Positions 1 to 7,548 of a DNA stretch of 64,000 bases are shown in pieces. Position numbers and translations under genes: made by a program. The notes beneath the pieces were generated by a model, which was not told the DNA's origin, ran no database searches, and was given only the letters and a program-made list of their open reading frames with translations. Source of the DNA: Chloroflexota bacterium (GTDB lineage: Bacteria; Chloroflexota; Dehalococcoidia; Lucifugimonadales; UBA3495); the NCBI GenBank assembly GCA_009840165.1, contig VXOG01000104.1:1-64000 (forward strand), read 5' to 3'. Every line of letters starts with the position of its first letter. Within the stretch, counting starts at the first letter, position 1.

Positions 1-720
1 CGAAGGCACTCATCACTCCTCCCTGTCGAAACAAGCGTTTTCTGGGACAGGCTCCAGCGGAAACTGAAGGCGGCGAAGGCAGTAGTTATCGCGCCGACCA
101 CTGCGAGGATTACGCCGATAATCGCTACCAGCAGGCTGCTGGCCTGCACGCCGGCAAAGCCGCCGGCTTGACCAACCACCACGAAACCGAATCCCGCCAC
201 ACCCAATAACATTATTAGGAACATTCCAGGAGTAAGTCTGTGGTAACGAGGTGGTTCCTGCTCACTATCAGCATCGTCGCCGGAGATGTCAGTGGGCCGC
301 CGGTACCGAGTTTGACCCCTGAAGAGTCGCTCCATAATCAGAATAATGAATATAGGCCAAGTCTCAAATAGGATGGCGGTAATCGACACGTCCACAAACC
401 GGGTTGACCACGCAAAAACCGCGAAGTTGAAATTGGCGATGATGGACAACGCGATGTAGATGTTAAACATCCGTCTCCGGATTAAGCGGAGACTGTCCCA
501 ATTGAACAGGAGCCGGCGGTAAAAAATGGCCACGAACAGCAGGCAGCCCAAAGCCATGCCGCCGCTCATGCCAGCATTGAACAGGAACGGCGCTTGTCCT
601 CCTCCTCCCCAGGCGATAATGAGCGGCAAGGAAGAAAAGAAGATAACCGCCAGCAGCATATAGGCGACTGCCTTGCGCTGGTTTCCCACCAGCAAATTCG
701 GTAACAGTACGGCTGCCATG
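1..720 (-). CDS. EamA/DMT-like membrane transporter, N-terminal fragment
   Basis: Left-edge fragment: 240 codons run from an ATG at 718-720 to the window edge without a stop, so the C-terminus is missing. An in-frame stop at 727-729 rules out an earlier start. The product is an integral membrane protein with hydrophobic helices near residues 18-37, 47-67, 84-104, 112-130, 164-183 and 195-216, and an acidic hydrophilic loop at about 134-160. The even helix spacing and the fourth helix ending in a WPIF motif resemble EamA/DMT-type metabolite exporters. The assignment is from topology only and the substrate cannot be read. It is divergent from the hydrolase at 867. Confidence 0.6.
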
Positions 721-866
721 GTGGAATTACGTTTCTCGTCGAATTGGCTCGGTGACAATGATTCGGAATTTTACCATCCTCTCCCATAGACTTTAGTCGT
801 TCTTGCCGCCGCCTCAATTGGCGTCTATATTGGGCTGCAATTTCAGTCAGCATTGAGGATTGGACG

Positions 867-1700
867 ATGGCTTTTGCGGAGATAAATGGCTACCGGATGC
901 ACTACCAAGTCTTTGGTGATGAAGGCCCTCCCGCGTTGGCGCTGATCCATGGGGGACTCGGAGGGGGCGACGGGAGCAAGGATACCATCAACCGCCAGGC
1001 GGGGGCACTGTCGGCGGAATACCGCTGCGTATTCTACGACCGTCGCGCCTGTGGGCAATCGGACGCCCCGCCCGATGGGTATGACATTCCCAACTGCGCG
1101 ATGGACCTTCAGGGCCTGTTGGATTATCTTGGCGTCGCTCGGGCGCACATCCTCGGCTCCTCCGCCGGCGGTCCCATTGCCATGCAGTTTGCGCTGGATT
1201 ATCCGGAAATGACCGAATCCCTGATATTGGTCAACACGATGACCTACTCTCAGGAAGCGCAGCTGGAGGTGCGTCGGCAGGAGTTGCGGCGGCTCAAGGA
1301 ACGCATCGCGCAGGAAGGCCGCGCCGCCGCAGTGGAACGGGGTTTGTCGGACCGGTTTCCGCAAATGGCCGGAGAAGACCCGGCCCGGTTCGCCCGCATC
1401 GTCCAGGACAACATCGGTCGTCTCGATGGCATCGAGGCGACGCACCAGGCGTACATCGACATCGGAGATTCACTGGAAACGCGGTTGACCGAGTTGAAAA
1501 TGCCGATAAGCATCATTCATGGCGACGCCGACAGCCGGATTCCGGTGGAGTGCAGCCAGGCCTTGCACGCTGGCATCCCCCATTCGCAACTGCACGTAAT
1601 ACCGGGCGCGGAGCACGGGCTGATGACCAACGATGCCGCTGAGCAAACCCGGAAAATCATCCTGGACTTCCTCGAACAGCAGCGGACGGAAACGGCGTGA
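867..1700 (+). CDS. Alpha/beta hydrolase (proline iminopeptidase-like)
   Basis: A 277-residue cytoplasmic alpha/beta-hydrolase. The oxyanion-hole motif HGG is at residues 28-30, the nucleophile elbow G-S-S-A-G at 97-101 (Ser99), the acid in HGDAD (Asp220 or Asp222), and the catalytic His at about 250 in GAEHG. Full length for the fold and no signal peptide. The family hydrolyses esters, amides or C-C bonds and the actual substrate cannot be inferred. Its TGA overlaps the GTG of the BrnT-like toxin (GTGA), so the two are probably translationally coupled, an unusual partner for a toxin-antitoxin pair. Confidence 0.85.
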   Translation: MAFAEINGYRMHYQVFGDEGPPALALIHGGLGGGDGSKDTINRQAGALSAEYRCVFYDRRACGQSDAPPDGYDIPNCAMDLQGLLDYLGVARAHILGSSAGGPIAMQFALDYPEMTESLILVNTMTYSQEAQLEVRRQELRRLKERIAQEGRAAAVERGLSDRFPQMAGEDPARFARIVQDNIGRLDGIEATHQAYIDIGDSLETRLTELKMPISIIHGDADSRIPVECSQALHAGIPHSQLHVIPGAEHGLMTNDAAEQTRKIILDFLEQQRTETA

Positions 1701-1960
1701 GCAACTGCGAGTGGGACGAGCGCAAGCGCGCCGAGAACGCGGACAAGCACAAGGTTGACTTCACTGCGATCTATGATTTCGATTGGGATACCGCCGTGTA
1801 TAATTCAAACTATATGCACGGTGAAGAGCGCTGGGTAGTTACCGGCTATATCGGCGCGCGGCTGCACCGAGTCGTCTATACTTGGCGAGGTGACAGGCGG
1901 CGAATCATCAGCCTGCGTAAAACCAATCCACGGGAGGATAGGGACTATGCCCAAGCTTAA
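1697..1960 (+). CDS. brnT: BrnT-family type II toxin
   Basis: An 87-residue protein with the BrnT signature: an N-terminal W-D-x-x-K-x-x-x-N-x-x-K-H block (residues 6-19), a central ERW segment, and a C-terminal RRIISLRKTNPRE core followed by Y. BrnT toxins are RelE-like ribonucleases that cleave RNA and arrest growth until bound by BrnA. The start is a GTG overlapping the stop of the upstream hydrolase. The 3' end overlaps the antitoxin start at 1947 by 14 bases, the usual toxin-then-antitoxin order of this family. Full length for BrnT; activity not shown. Confidence 0.85.
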   Translation: MSNCEWDERKRAENADKHKVDFTAIYDFDWDTAVYNSNYMHGEERWVVTGYIGARLHRVVYTWRGDRRRIISLRKTNPREDRDYAQA

Positions 1961-2168
1961 GCCTAACCACGTCTGGGCAACCCCGGAAGAGGAGGCCGAG
2001 ATCCAAGCCGGTATCGCCGCAGATCCTGATAACCCGGAGTTAGGGCCAGAGTACTGGACCACGGCCAAGACTGCCAAAGAAGTCCATCCTGACGGTACGG
2101 ACAAACCGCCACGTTCTCCACAAGAACTCTGGCCGGAGCGATACGCCAAGGAGAAGGAGGCAGTCTAA
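1947..2168 (+). CDS. BrnA-like antitoxin, apparently lacking the ribbon-helix-helix domain
   Basis: A 73-residue acidic protein starting at ATG 1947, inside the 3' end of the toxin gene. The N-terminus (MPKLKP, then TPEEEAEI.AGIAADPDNPEL) matches the toxin-binding half of BrnA. Typical BrnA continues into a ribbon-helix-helix DNA-binding domain (a VTLRLD-like strand and a GWQTRIN-like end). Here the second half is instead a Pro/Glu/Lys-rich tail (about residues 50-73) without that pattern. It could neutralise BrnT but may not repress the operon. Its TAA overlaps the ATG of the next gene. An earlier in-frame ATG at 1890 lies deep inside brnT and is less likely. Confidence 0.7.
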   Translation: MPKLKPNHVWATPEEEAEIQAGIAADPDNPELGPEYWTTAKTAKEVHPDGTDKPPRSPQELWPERYAKEKEAV

Positions 2169-2575
2169 TGTCCACCGTTGGAATCGACCACATCGCCATG
2201 CCCACCGCCGACGCCGAGCGTCTGATGGCTTTCTACAAGAAGCTGGGTTTCGCCATTAACGATGAAGAAGAATGGCGCGCCGGGACCGCCAACATCTTCT
2301 CCATCCAGGTTGGCGAATCGAAGGTCAACGTCCACCCCGAGGGCTACCTGGCCGATTACCGGGGTCCGACGGCGGTGCCCGGCTGCACCGACATCTGCTT
2401 CGTCTGGGACGGCACGGTGGAGGAATGTCAGCAGATGCTGGCCGATGCCGGCGTGGAGGTCGTCCGAGGGCCGGGGCCTCGCAAGGGCGCGCGGCTGCGC
2501 GGAGTACTGCCGGCGGTGAGCCTGTACGCGCGCGACCCTGACAACAACCTGCTGGAGTGGATGATTTACCAGTAA
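2168..2575 (+). CDS. VOC-family (glyoxalase/bleomycin-resistance-like) protein
   Basis: A 135-residue vicinal-oxygen-chelate protein. It opens with IDHIAMPTAD (residues 6-15; His8 is a probable metal ligand) and has a C-terminal strand ARDPDNNLLEWMIY (about 121-134), in which Glu129 sits at the usual metal-ligand position. Such proteins act as dioxygenases, isomerases, lyases or binding proteins, and substrate cannot be assigned. The ATG overlaps the antitoxin stop (TAATG), so it is probably on the same transcript as the hydrolase/brnTA genes. The gene is full length for a single VOC module. Confidence 0.85.
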   Translation: MSTVGIDHIAMPTADAERLMAFYKKLGFAINDEEEWRAGTANIFSIQVGESKVNVHPEGYLADYRGPTAVPGCTDICFVWDGTVEECQQMLADAGVEVVRGPGPRKGARLRGVLPAVSLYARDPDNNLLEWMIYQ

Positions 2576-2590
2576 GGTACGGTACGGTAC
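2576..2590. repeat. Three tandem GGTAC units
   Basis: GGTAC is repeated three times immediately after the stop codon of the VOC gene, followed by GG. It is too short to classify and may be replication slippage next to a repeat-derived palindrome. Confidence 0.7.
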
Positions 2591-2605
2591 GGATTTCCAA
2601 TACGT

Positions 2606-2630
2606 GGGCGCCCACTAGAGGCGCCCCTAC
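2606..2630. repeat. Palindrome related to the CGCCCCTAC element
   Basis: GGGCGCC (2606-2612) and GGCGCCC (2620-2626) form a 7-bp stem around a 7-base loop. It ends in GCGCCCCTACGAAT, resembling the right arm of the palindromes at 19614, 33423 and 35776. It lies between the VOC gene and the ThDP enzyme and may be a member of the same dispersed family. Confidence 0.5.
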
Positions 2631-2655
2631 GAATGACAAGACAGGAGCAATTACT

Positions 2656-4329
2656 ATGGCGCGGATGCTTGGCAAGCACGCTCTGGCGGAGATGCTGGTG
2701 GCAGAAGGGGTGGAGTACATCTTTGGCAACCCCGGCACCAGCGAAACCCCGTTCCTCGACGGGTTGCAGGACTACCCACAGTTGCAATACGTTCAGGCGT
2801 TGCAGGAAGGCACGGCGGTGGGCATGGCGGACGGCTATGCACGAGCCACCGGCAAGCCGGCCTTCGCCAACATCCACATCGCCGGCGGTCTGGCCAACGG
2901 CATCAGCGGGCTTTACAACGCCTTCCGGGGCGGGACGCCGTTGGTGCTGACCGCTGGCAACTCTGATACCCGTATGCTGATCAGCGAGCCGGTGCTGTCC
3001 GGCGACCTGGTGGAAATGACCGAGCAGTACACCAAGTGGAGCGTGGAGGTCCGGCACGCTTCGGACATTCCAGTGGCCATCCGGAGAGCGTTCAAAGAGG
3101 CCAAGACGCCGCCCACCGGCCCGGTTTTCGTGTCGTTCCCGTGGAACACGCTGGACGAAGAGATAGACTTCGACGCCGTGCCGTCATCCGAGGGCTATTT
3201 CCGCATCCGTCCTGATACCAACGCCGTGGCGCGGGCAACCGAGCTACTGGCGTCAGCAGGGAATCCGGTGATCGTAGTTGGCGACCGGGTGGCGCAGGCC
3301 GGCGCGGTGGAACAGGTGGTGCGTGTGGCCGAACAGACCGGCGCGCGGGTGGTGGCCACGTCGTACTCCGAGGTGAATTTCCCGACTGCGCATCCGCAGT
3401 GGGGCGGGATGCTGAATCTGAACAGCTCGGCGACGGCCCGCCAGTTCGAAAACGCGGACGTGGTGTTGGCGGTTGGCACCGAGGTGTTCGCGTCGTTCCT
3501 CTACGTGGACGTACCGTTCCTGAATCCCGATGTTCGCCTGATCCACATGGACAGCAACTATTGGGAGATCGAGAAGAGTTACCCGACGGAAGTCGGCATT
3601 CTCGCCGACCCTGCCGCCGGCATGGCGGACCTGGCCGAATCGCTGGATGGCAACATGACGGGCAGTCAACGAGAGGCCGCCGCGACTCGCGCCGCCACGC
3701 TCGGCGCAGCACGGCAGCGGGACGCCGAACGTTACCAGGAACGTATCAAGGCTAACTGGGACAACCGACCCATGCCCGTCGAGCGGATGATGCACGAGTT
3801 GGCGGACGCCGTGCCGCCAGATACCATCATCGCTGACGAGGCTGTGACCTCGCGTCCGGCCCTGAATCGCGCCTTCGACTTTGAAAAGCCCGGCGACATC
3901 TACGGCATACGCGGCGGCGCGTTGGGCTGGGCAATGCCGGGTGCCTTGGGCGTGAAGCTGGCTTATCCCGACCGGCCGGTGCTGGCCGTGGTAGGCGATG
4001 GAGCGTCCATGTACACCGTGCAGGCGCTGTGGACGGCGAGCCGGTACAACATCCCCGTGGTGTACGCCATCTGCAACAACCAGGCCTACCGCATCCTGAA
4101 GGTCAACATGGAAGTGTACCTGCGGGACATGCTGGACGACCGTGAGCGCGACAGCGACTATGTGGGGATGGACTTCGCCAACCGCCTGGACCTGGCGATG
4201 ATGGCCCAGGCCATGGGCGTGCATGGCGAGCGAGTGGACGACCCGGCCGAAATCGGGCCGGCGATTCAGAGGTCGTTCGAGAGCGGGAGGCCGGCGCTGC
4301 TGGACATTTCGATCAGCGGAGCGTTGTAA
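2656..4329 (+). CDS. ThDP-dependent decarboxylase, benzoylformate-decarboxylase-like
   Basis: The ATG at 2656 has an AGGAG site just upstream and gives 557 residues, normal for the family. The N-terminal Pyr domain carries the catalytic Glu51 in QALQEG after the GNPGTSE motif (24-30), and the C-terminal PP domain carries GDGAS at about 447 and the closing NN near 475. The central domain is a degenerate Rossmann fold. The E51 context and GNPG motif resemble benzoylformate and related 2-oxoacid decarboxylases (MdlC type), which make an aldehyde and CO2. Substrate is inferred at class level only. The preceding repeat-bearing gap suggests it may be transcribed separately from the VOC gene. Confidence 0.85.
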   Translation: MARMLGKHALAEMLVAEGVEYIFGNPGTSETPFLDGLQDYPQLQYVQALQEGTAVGMADGYARATGKPAFANIHIAGGLANGISGLYNAFRGGTPLVLTAGNSDTRMLISEPVLSGDLVEMTEQYTKWSVEVRHASDIPVAIRRAFKEAKTPPTGPVFVSFPWNTLDEEIDFDAVPSSEGYFRIRPDTNAVARATELLASAGNPVIVVGDRVAQAGAVEQVVRVAEQTGARVVATSYSEVNFPTAHPQWGGMLNLNSSATARQFENADVVLAVGTEVFASFLYVDVPFLNPDVRLIHMDSNYWEIEKSYPTEVGILADPAAGMADLAESLDGNMTGSQREAAATRAATLGAARQRDAERYQERIKANWDNRPMPVERMMHELADAVPPDTIIADEAVTSRPALNRAFDFEKPGDIYGIRGGALGWAMPGALGVKLAYPDRPVLAVVGDGASMYTVQALWTASRYNIPVVYAICNNQAYRILKVNMEVYLRDMLDDRERDSDYVGMDFANRLDLAMMAQAMGVHGERVDDPAEIGPAIQRSFESGRPALLDISISGAL

Positions 4330-4410
4330 CCCTTACCTAAACGGATCAGACTCGCAGGGACCGATTCCGATATGTTTCGTGTTTCGGTGCGATTCAGTGC
4401 GTGCGGGGGA

Positions 4411-5811
4411 TTAACGCTGGCTCAGGAACATTGGCATACCATTTTTAGGTCGAAGCGAGATAAGGGGGAGATAACTGATTTGGTGCTGCGGGTCCGGTTG
4501 CACCATCCAACGCTGGGCTAATGTGGCCAAGATCAATTTGGCTTCCATCCATGCGAACCCCTCACCGATGCAAAGGCGTGGACCTCCTCCGAACGGGAAG
4601 TAAGCGAACCTGTGCAGGCCGTCGCGAAATTCTGGTGTCCAGCGTTCCGGTAGGAACTCCGCGGCATTGTCAAAGAAACGAGGGTCCCGGTGTATGATCA
4701 TCGTTGGCAGGCATATCATGGCGCCTACGGGAATCTCGTAGCCCGCCAATTCCAGAGGCTCTATAGCAACTCTGCCCATTCTCCAGATCGGTGGGTAGAG
4801 GCGCATGGCTTCGCGGAAGACCTTTTCGGTGAATTCTAAATTAGGGAGATCATCCAACGTTGGTGATCGTCCTGCCAATACCGCGTCCAATTCGGCCTGA
4901 AGCTGCGTTTGGACGCGCGGATGCGTGCACAACAGATACCACGTCCAAGTCAGCGCCACGGTGACGGTTTCGTGGCCCACGGCGAGCATAGTCACGATCT
5001 CGTCACGTACCTGTTGTTCCGTCATGGGCTCGATATTCGGGCTGACTGTTTCGTCGTCTCTGATTTCCAGCAGCGCGGCCAGCAAGTCAAAGCGTTCGTC
5101 CACTGTTGACTTTCGCTGAGAGATCAATTCTTCAACCACCCGGTTCAGGTAGCCAAGGTGGTGCTTGAAGCGCACCGTAAGGGGCAACGGGAGTCGATGG
5201 TATAAAGCACGCATGCGTTCATATTGATTAAATCGTGTGCTCATGTAGGCATTGCTCAACTCCAACGCAGCGCCGATACGCCGGACCTCGTCGGACAAGT
5301 CGATTCCGAACAGCGTTTTCGCGACGATATTCAGGGTCAAGTCGCGCATTTCACGTTCCATATTGACCCGGCTTCCATCCTCCCAGCTCCGTGATCGCTC
5401 TTCAGCGTAGGCAATCATGATCTGTGCATAGGATTCGATGAGTTGCTGCCGGAACACGGGTTGCATCAAACGACGTTGCCGCAGATGGATCGGATCGTCG
5501 GAAGTGACCAGACCGTCTCCCATGAGGTATTTCATAGCTTCTACATTGCGCCAACGGCCCACCCGTTGATGGTTCGTAACCAGAACCTCTTGAATCAGTT
5601 CCGGATGATTCACCAGATAGACAAGCCAAGGCTTGACGGACATCGTTACCAGATCGCCGTACCTGGCGGCCTCTCGCATCAAAGGGATGGGGTTCCAGTG
5701 ATACGCCACCGCCTGGCCAACAATTGGTGGTTCGGGTGGTCCCGGCGGAAGGATCCGCGGCGGTACTTTGGGGTTGGGAGGGAGAGTCGTCACCACTATG
5801 TAAAGCTCCAT
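4411..5811 (-). CDS. Cytochrome P450
   Basis: A 466-residue soluble P450. It has the I-helix oxygen-activation motif AVGHET (about 275-280), the K-helix ExxR (EAMR, about 331-334), the meander, and the haem-binding loop FGGGPRLCIG with the thiolate Cys414. No membrane anchor is evident, as is usual for bacterial enzymes, which need separate ferredoxin and reductase partners; none is adjacent. Sequence style resembles the CYP102/CYP4-like group that hydroxylates fatty acids or terpenoids, but substrate is unknown. It ends convergently with the ThDP enzyme 81 bases away. Confidence 0.95.
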   Translation of the reverse strand: MELYIVVTTLPPNPKVPPRILPPGPPEPPIVGQAVAYHWNPIPLMREAARYGDLVTMSVKPWLVYLVNHPELIQEVLVTNHQRVGRWRNVEAMKYLMGDGLVTSDDPIHLRQRRLMQPVFRQQLIESYAQIMIAYAEERSRSWEDGSRVNMEREMRDLTLNIVAKTLFGIDLSDEVRRIGAALELSNAYMSTRFNQYERMRALYHRLPLPLTVRFKHHLGYLNRVVEELISQRKSTVDERFDLLAALLEIRDDETVSPNIEPMTEQQVRDEIVTMLAVGHETVTVALTWTWYLLCTHPRVQTQLQAELDAVLAGRSPTLDDLPNLEFTEKVFREAMRLYPPIWRMGRVAIEPLELAGYEIPVGAMICLPTMIIHRDPRFFDNAAEFLPERWTPEFRDGLHRFAYFPFGGGPRLCIGEGFAWMEAKLILATLAQRWMVQPDPQHQISYLPLISLRPKNGMPMFLSQR

Positions 5812-5867
5812 TTTCTGCGGGCGCGAACAGCCTACTCAGGAAAAACGGCCACCAGCATCAGGCTCAG

Positions 5868-6485
5868 CTACCCCCGGTTGGGCTGCCTGATGATTCTCAG
5901 CCTGGGATCAGTCAGGACCACCAGGACAAAAAGACCAAAGGAGAATATGACCGTGTCCCAAGACGAGTCAAAGAATACTTTGGCGATTACGTTGGACCAC
6001 AACACGATGAACCCGAAGGCCAAGCTGGTGTTGCCGTTGCGAGCCAATATCAATGCCGTAGGCAATGCCAAGATCAACATCGGCACCAGAATCATTGCGC
6101 CGATGACACCCACCGCAGTAGCCGCTCCCCGGCCGCCCCGGAACCTTAGCCAGATCGGCCAGATATGTCCCACCATCGCGCCGATGCCACTGACAACAAC
6201 GAGGTAATGGAGGTTCTCATCTCCGTAACCAGGGGCTACCACGTCGCTGATCAGCAAGAAGATGCCGGCGGCCGCGAGACCCTTGCTGATATCGACAGCC
6301 CCTACAAGAATGCCCCAACGCCTGCTGAACAACCGGCCCACATTGGTGGCGCCCATATTGCGGTCACCCAGGGCCCTGATGTCCGCCCTTTTTCCCGACA
6401 GATGCCGGGTAACGATCCATGCTGTCGGGATGCTGCCAAGGAGGTATCCTACCGCAGCAGCTCCAGTGATTGCCCAAACCAGCAA
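5868..6485 (-). CDS. plsY: Glycerol-3-phosphate acyltransferase PlsY
   Basis: A 205-residue integral membrane enzyme that acylates glycerol-3-phosphate from acyl-phosphate to make lysophosphatidic acid, the first step of phospholipid synthesis. All three PlsY motifs are visible: YLLGSIPTAWIV (about 13-24), GDRNMGATNVGR (about 40-51, the Ser/Gly-Asn-x-Gly-Ala-Thr-Asn block) and GHIWPIWLRFRGGRG (about 106-120). Hydrophobic segments fit five transmembrane helices. Length is standard. It lies upstream of the P450 gene on the same strand with a short gap. Confidence 0.93.
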   Translation of the reverse strand: MLVWAITGAAAVGYLLGSIPTAWIVTRHLSGKRADIRALGDRNMGATNVGRLFSRRWGILVGAVDISKGLAAAGIFLLISDVVAPGYGDENLHYLVVVSGIGAMVGHIWPIWLRFRGGRGAATAVGVIGAMILVPMLILALPTALILARNGNTSLAFGFIVLWSNVIAKVFFDSSWDTVIFSFGLFVLVVLTDPRLRIIRQPNRG

Positions 6486-6535
6486 CGAAAGAACCGTTCA
6501 GTGTTTGGTTCTCGGCTAAAAGATCCGGTACTAAA

Positions 6536-7018
6536 TCATACCTCGGATCGCTCCGCCATCGATAAAACCTCCGCCCATTCCTCGGGCGTCACGGGCTGGA
6601 TGGAAAGGCGCTGGCCGCGCTTGGTGACCAGCATTTCCGAGAGGGCAGGGTTGGCTTTGAGCTCGTTGAGGCTGATGAAGCGAGGGAGACGACTTTCGGC
6701 CTTGATGTCCACCATCATCCAGGTTGGGTTGGCGGAATCGGATTTCGGATCGTAGTAACGGGAGTCGGGGTTCCAGGCCGAATCGTCCGGGTAGCCTTCG
6801 CGGACGATGCGCGCCGTCCCGATCACTCCGGGCGGCTTGGCGTTGCTGTGGTAGAACAGGACGTAATCGCCGACTTTGATGTCGTCGCGCATGAAGTTGC
6901 GGGCCTGGTAGTTGCGCACCCCGTCCCATTCGGCGGTCTGGTCGTCCTCGGATTCCAGGTCGTCGTAGGAGTACGAGGACGGTTCGGATTTGAACAACCA
7001 GTAGCGTGGTTCAGGCAT
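6536..7018 (-). CDS. EVE-domain protein (THYN1-like)
   Basis: A 160-residue single-domain EVE protein. It opens with YWLFKSEPSSYS (residues 6-17), followed by WDGVRNYQARNFM and VGDYVLFYHSN (about 50-60), the signature blocks of the PUA-like EVE fold, and ends in a Pro-Val-Thr-Pro-Glu-Glu-Trp segment. EVE domains bind modified bases in DNA or RNA and occur in housekeeping and defence contexts; no modification or restriction gene is adjacent here. The length is typical. Confidence 0.9.
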   Translation of the reverse strand: MPEPRYWLFKSEPSSYSYDDLESEDDQTAEWDGVRNYQARNFMRDDIKVGDYVLFYHSNAKPPGVIGTARIVREGYPDDSAWNPDSRYYDPKSDSANPTWMMVDIKAESRLPRFISLNELKANPALSEMLVTKRGQRLSIQPVTPEEWAEVLSMAERSEV

Positions 7019-7065
7019 GGGGTCAACTCCGTGAATTTGCTAGTCGTCACTTAGGCGTAAGCCGG

Positions 7066-7142
7066 ATTCCAGTAGTATTTTCTGGATTCCCGCCCCGTAT
7101 CAAGTACAGGGTGACGTTCTTTCGCGGGAATGACGAGAGATG
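7066..7142. repeat. Dispersed intergenic repeat with GATTCCCGC/GCGGGAAT ends
   Basis: The gap between the EVE and PII genes holds ATTCCCGCC near 7086 and CGCGGGAATGAC near 7123, forming inverted ends around a segment with AGGGTGAC. This is the style of short palindromic repeat common in metagenomic Chloroflexota and related to the ATTCCGGC element at 49589. No gene is seen here. Confidence 0.45.
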
Positions 7143-7149
7143 AAGTGCG

Positions 7150-7494
7150 CTAAACGGCGTCGGCGCCGTGTTCGCCGGTGCGAATGCGGATGGCGTCGGA
7201 CACCGGGGAGAGGAAAATTTTGCCGTCGCCCGGGTTGCCGGTAATCGCGTTGGTGCGGATCACGTCCACCGCTTTGTCCACGTCGGGGTCGTTCACCACG
7301 ACTTCCAACTTGACCTTGGGCAGCATGTCAATGTGGTAGGTGCCCAGGCCGCGAGCCGCCGTGACTTCCACACCGCCCTGGGCTCCGCGTCCGCTTACTT
7401 GCGTAACGGTCAGGCCGATGATGCCGGCGTCGCTCAAGGCGTCCTTGACGTTATTTAGAAGTTCCGGGCGAAAGATCGCCTCAATCTTGATCAT
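7150..7494 (-). CDS. PII family nitrogen-regulatory protein with altered T-loop
   Basis: A 114-residue GlnB/GlnK-like signal protein. MIKIEAIFRPELLNNVKDAL is the first ferredoxin-like strand and helix, LPKVKLEVVV (about 61-70) the strand after the T-loop, and GNPGDGKIFLSPV (about 86-98) the C-terminal ATP-binding signature. PII proteins bind ATP/ADP and 2-oxoglutarate and regulate transporters or enzymes. The T-loop reads QGGVEVTAARGLGTYHID, slightly longer than usual. The position of the uridylylated Tyr51, just before the Arg-Gly pair, is Ala. No amtB, glnA or glnD is adjacent. Confidence 0.9.
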   Translation of the reverse strand: MIKIEAIFRPELLNNVKDALSDAGIIGLTVTQVSGRGAQGGVEVTAARGLGTYHIDMLPKVKLEVVVNDPDVDKAVDVIRTNAITGNPGDGKIFLSPVSDAIRIRTGEHGADAV

Positions 7495-7548
7495 CGAATA
7501 TCTCCCATTACGACTGGGTCATTATTTCTTTCTTTATGTATATTCTAT

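Noticed and set aside
843-1445. Minus-strand open frame opposite the hydrolase
   Set aside because: Shadow of a clear alpha/beta hydrolase with intact catalytic motifs on the other strand.
3253-4224. Minus-strand open frame inside the benzoylformate-decarboxylase-like gene
   Set aside because: Antisense to a full ThDP enzyme with both motifs.
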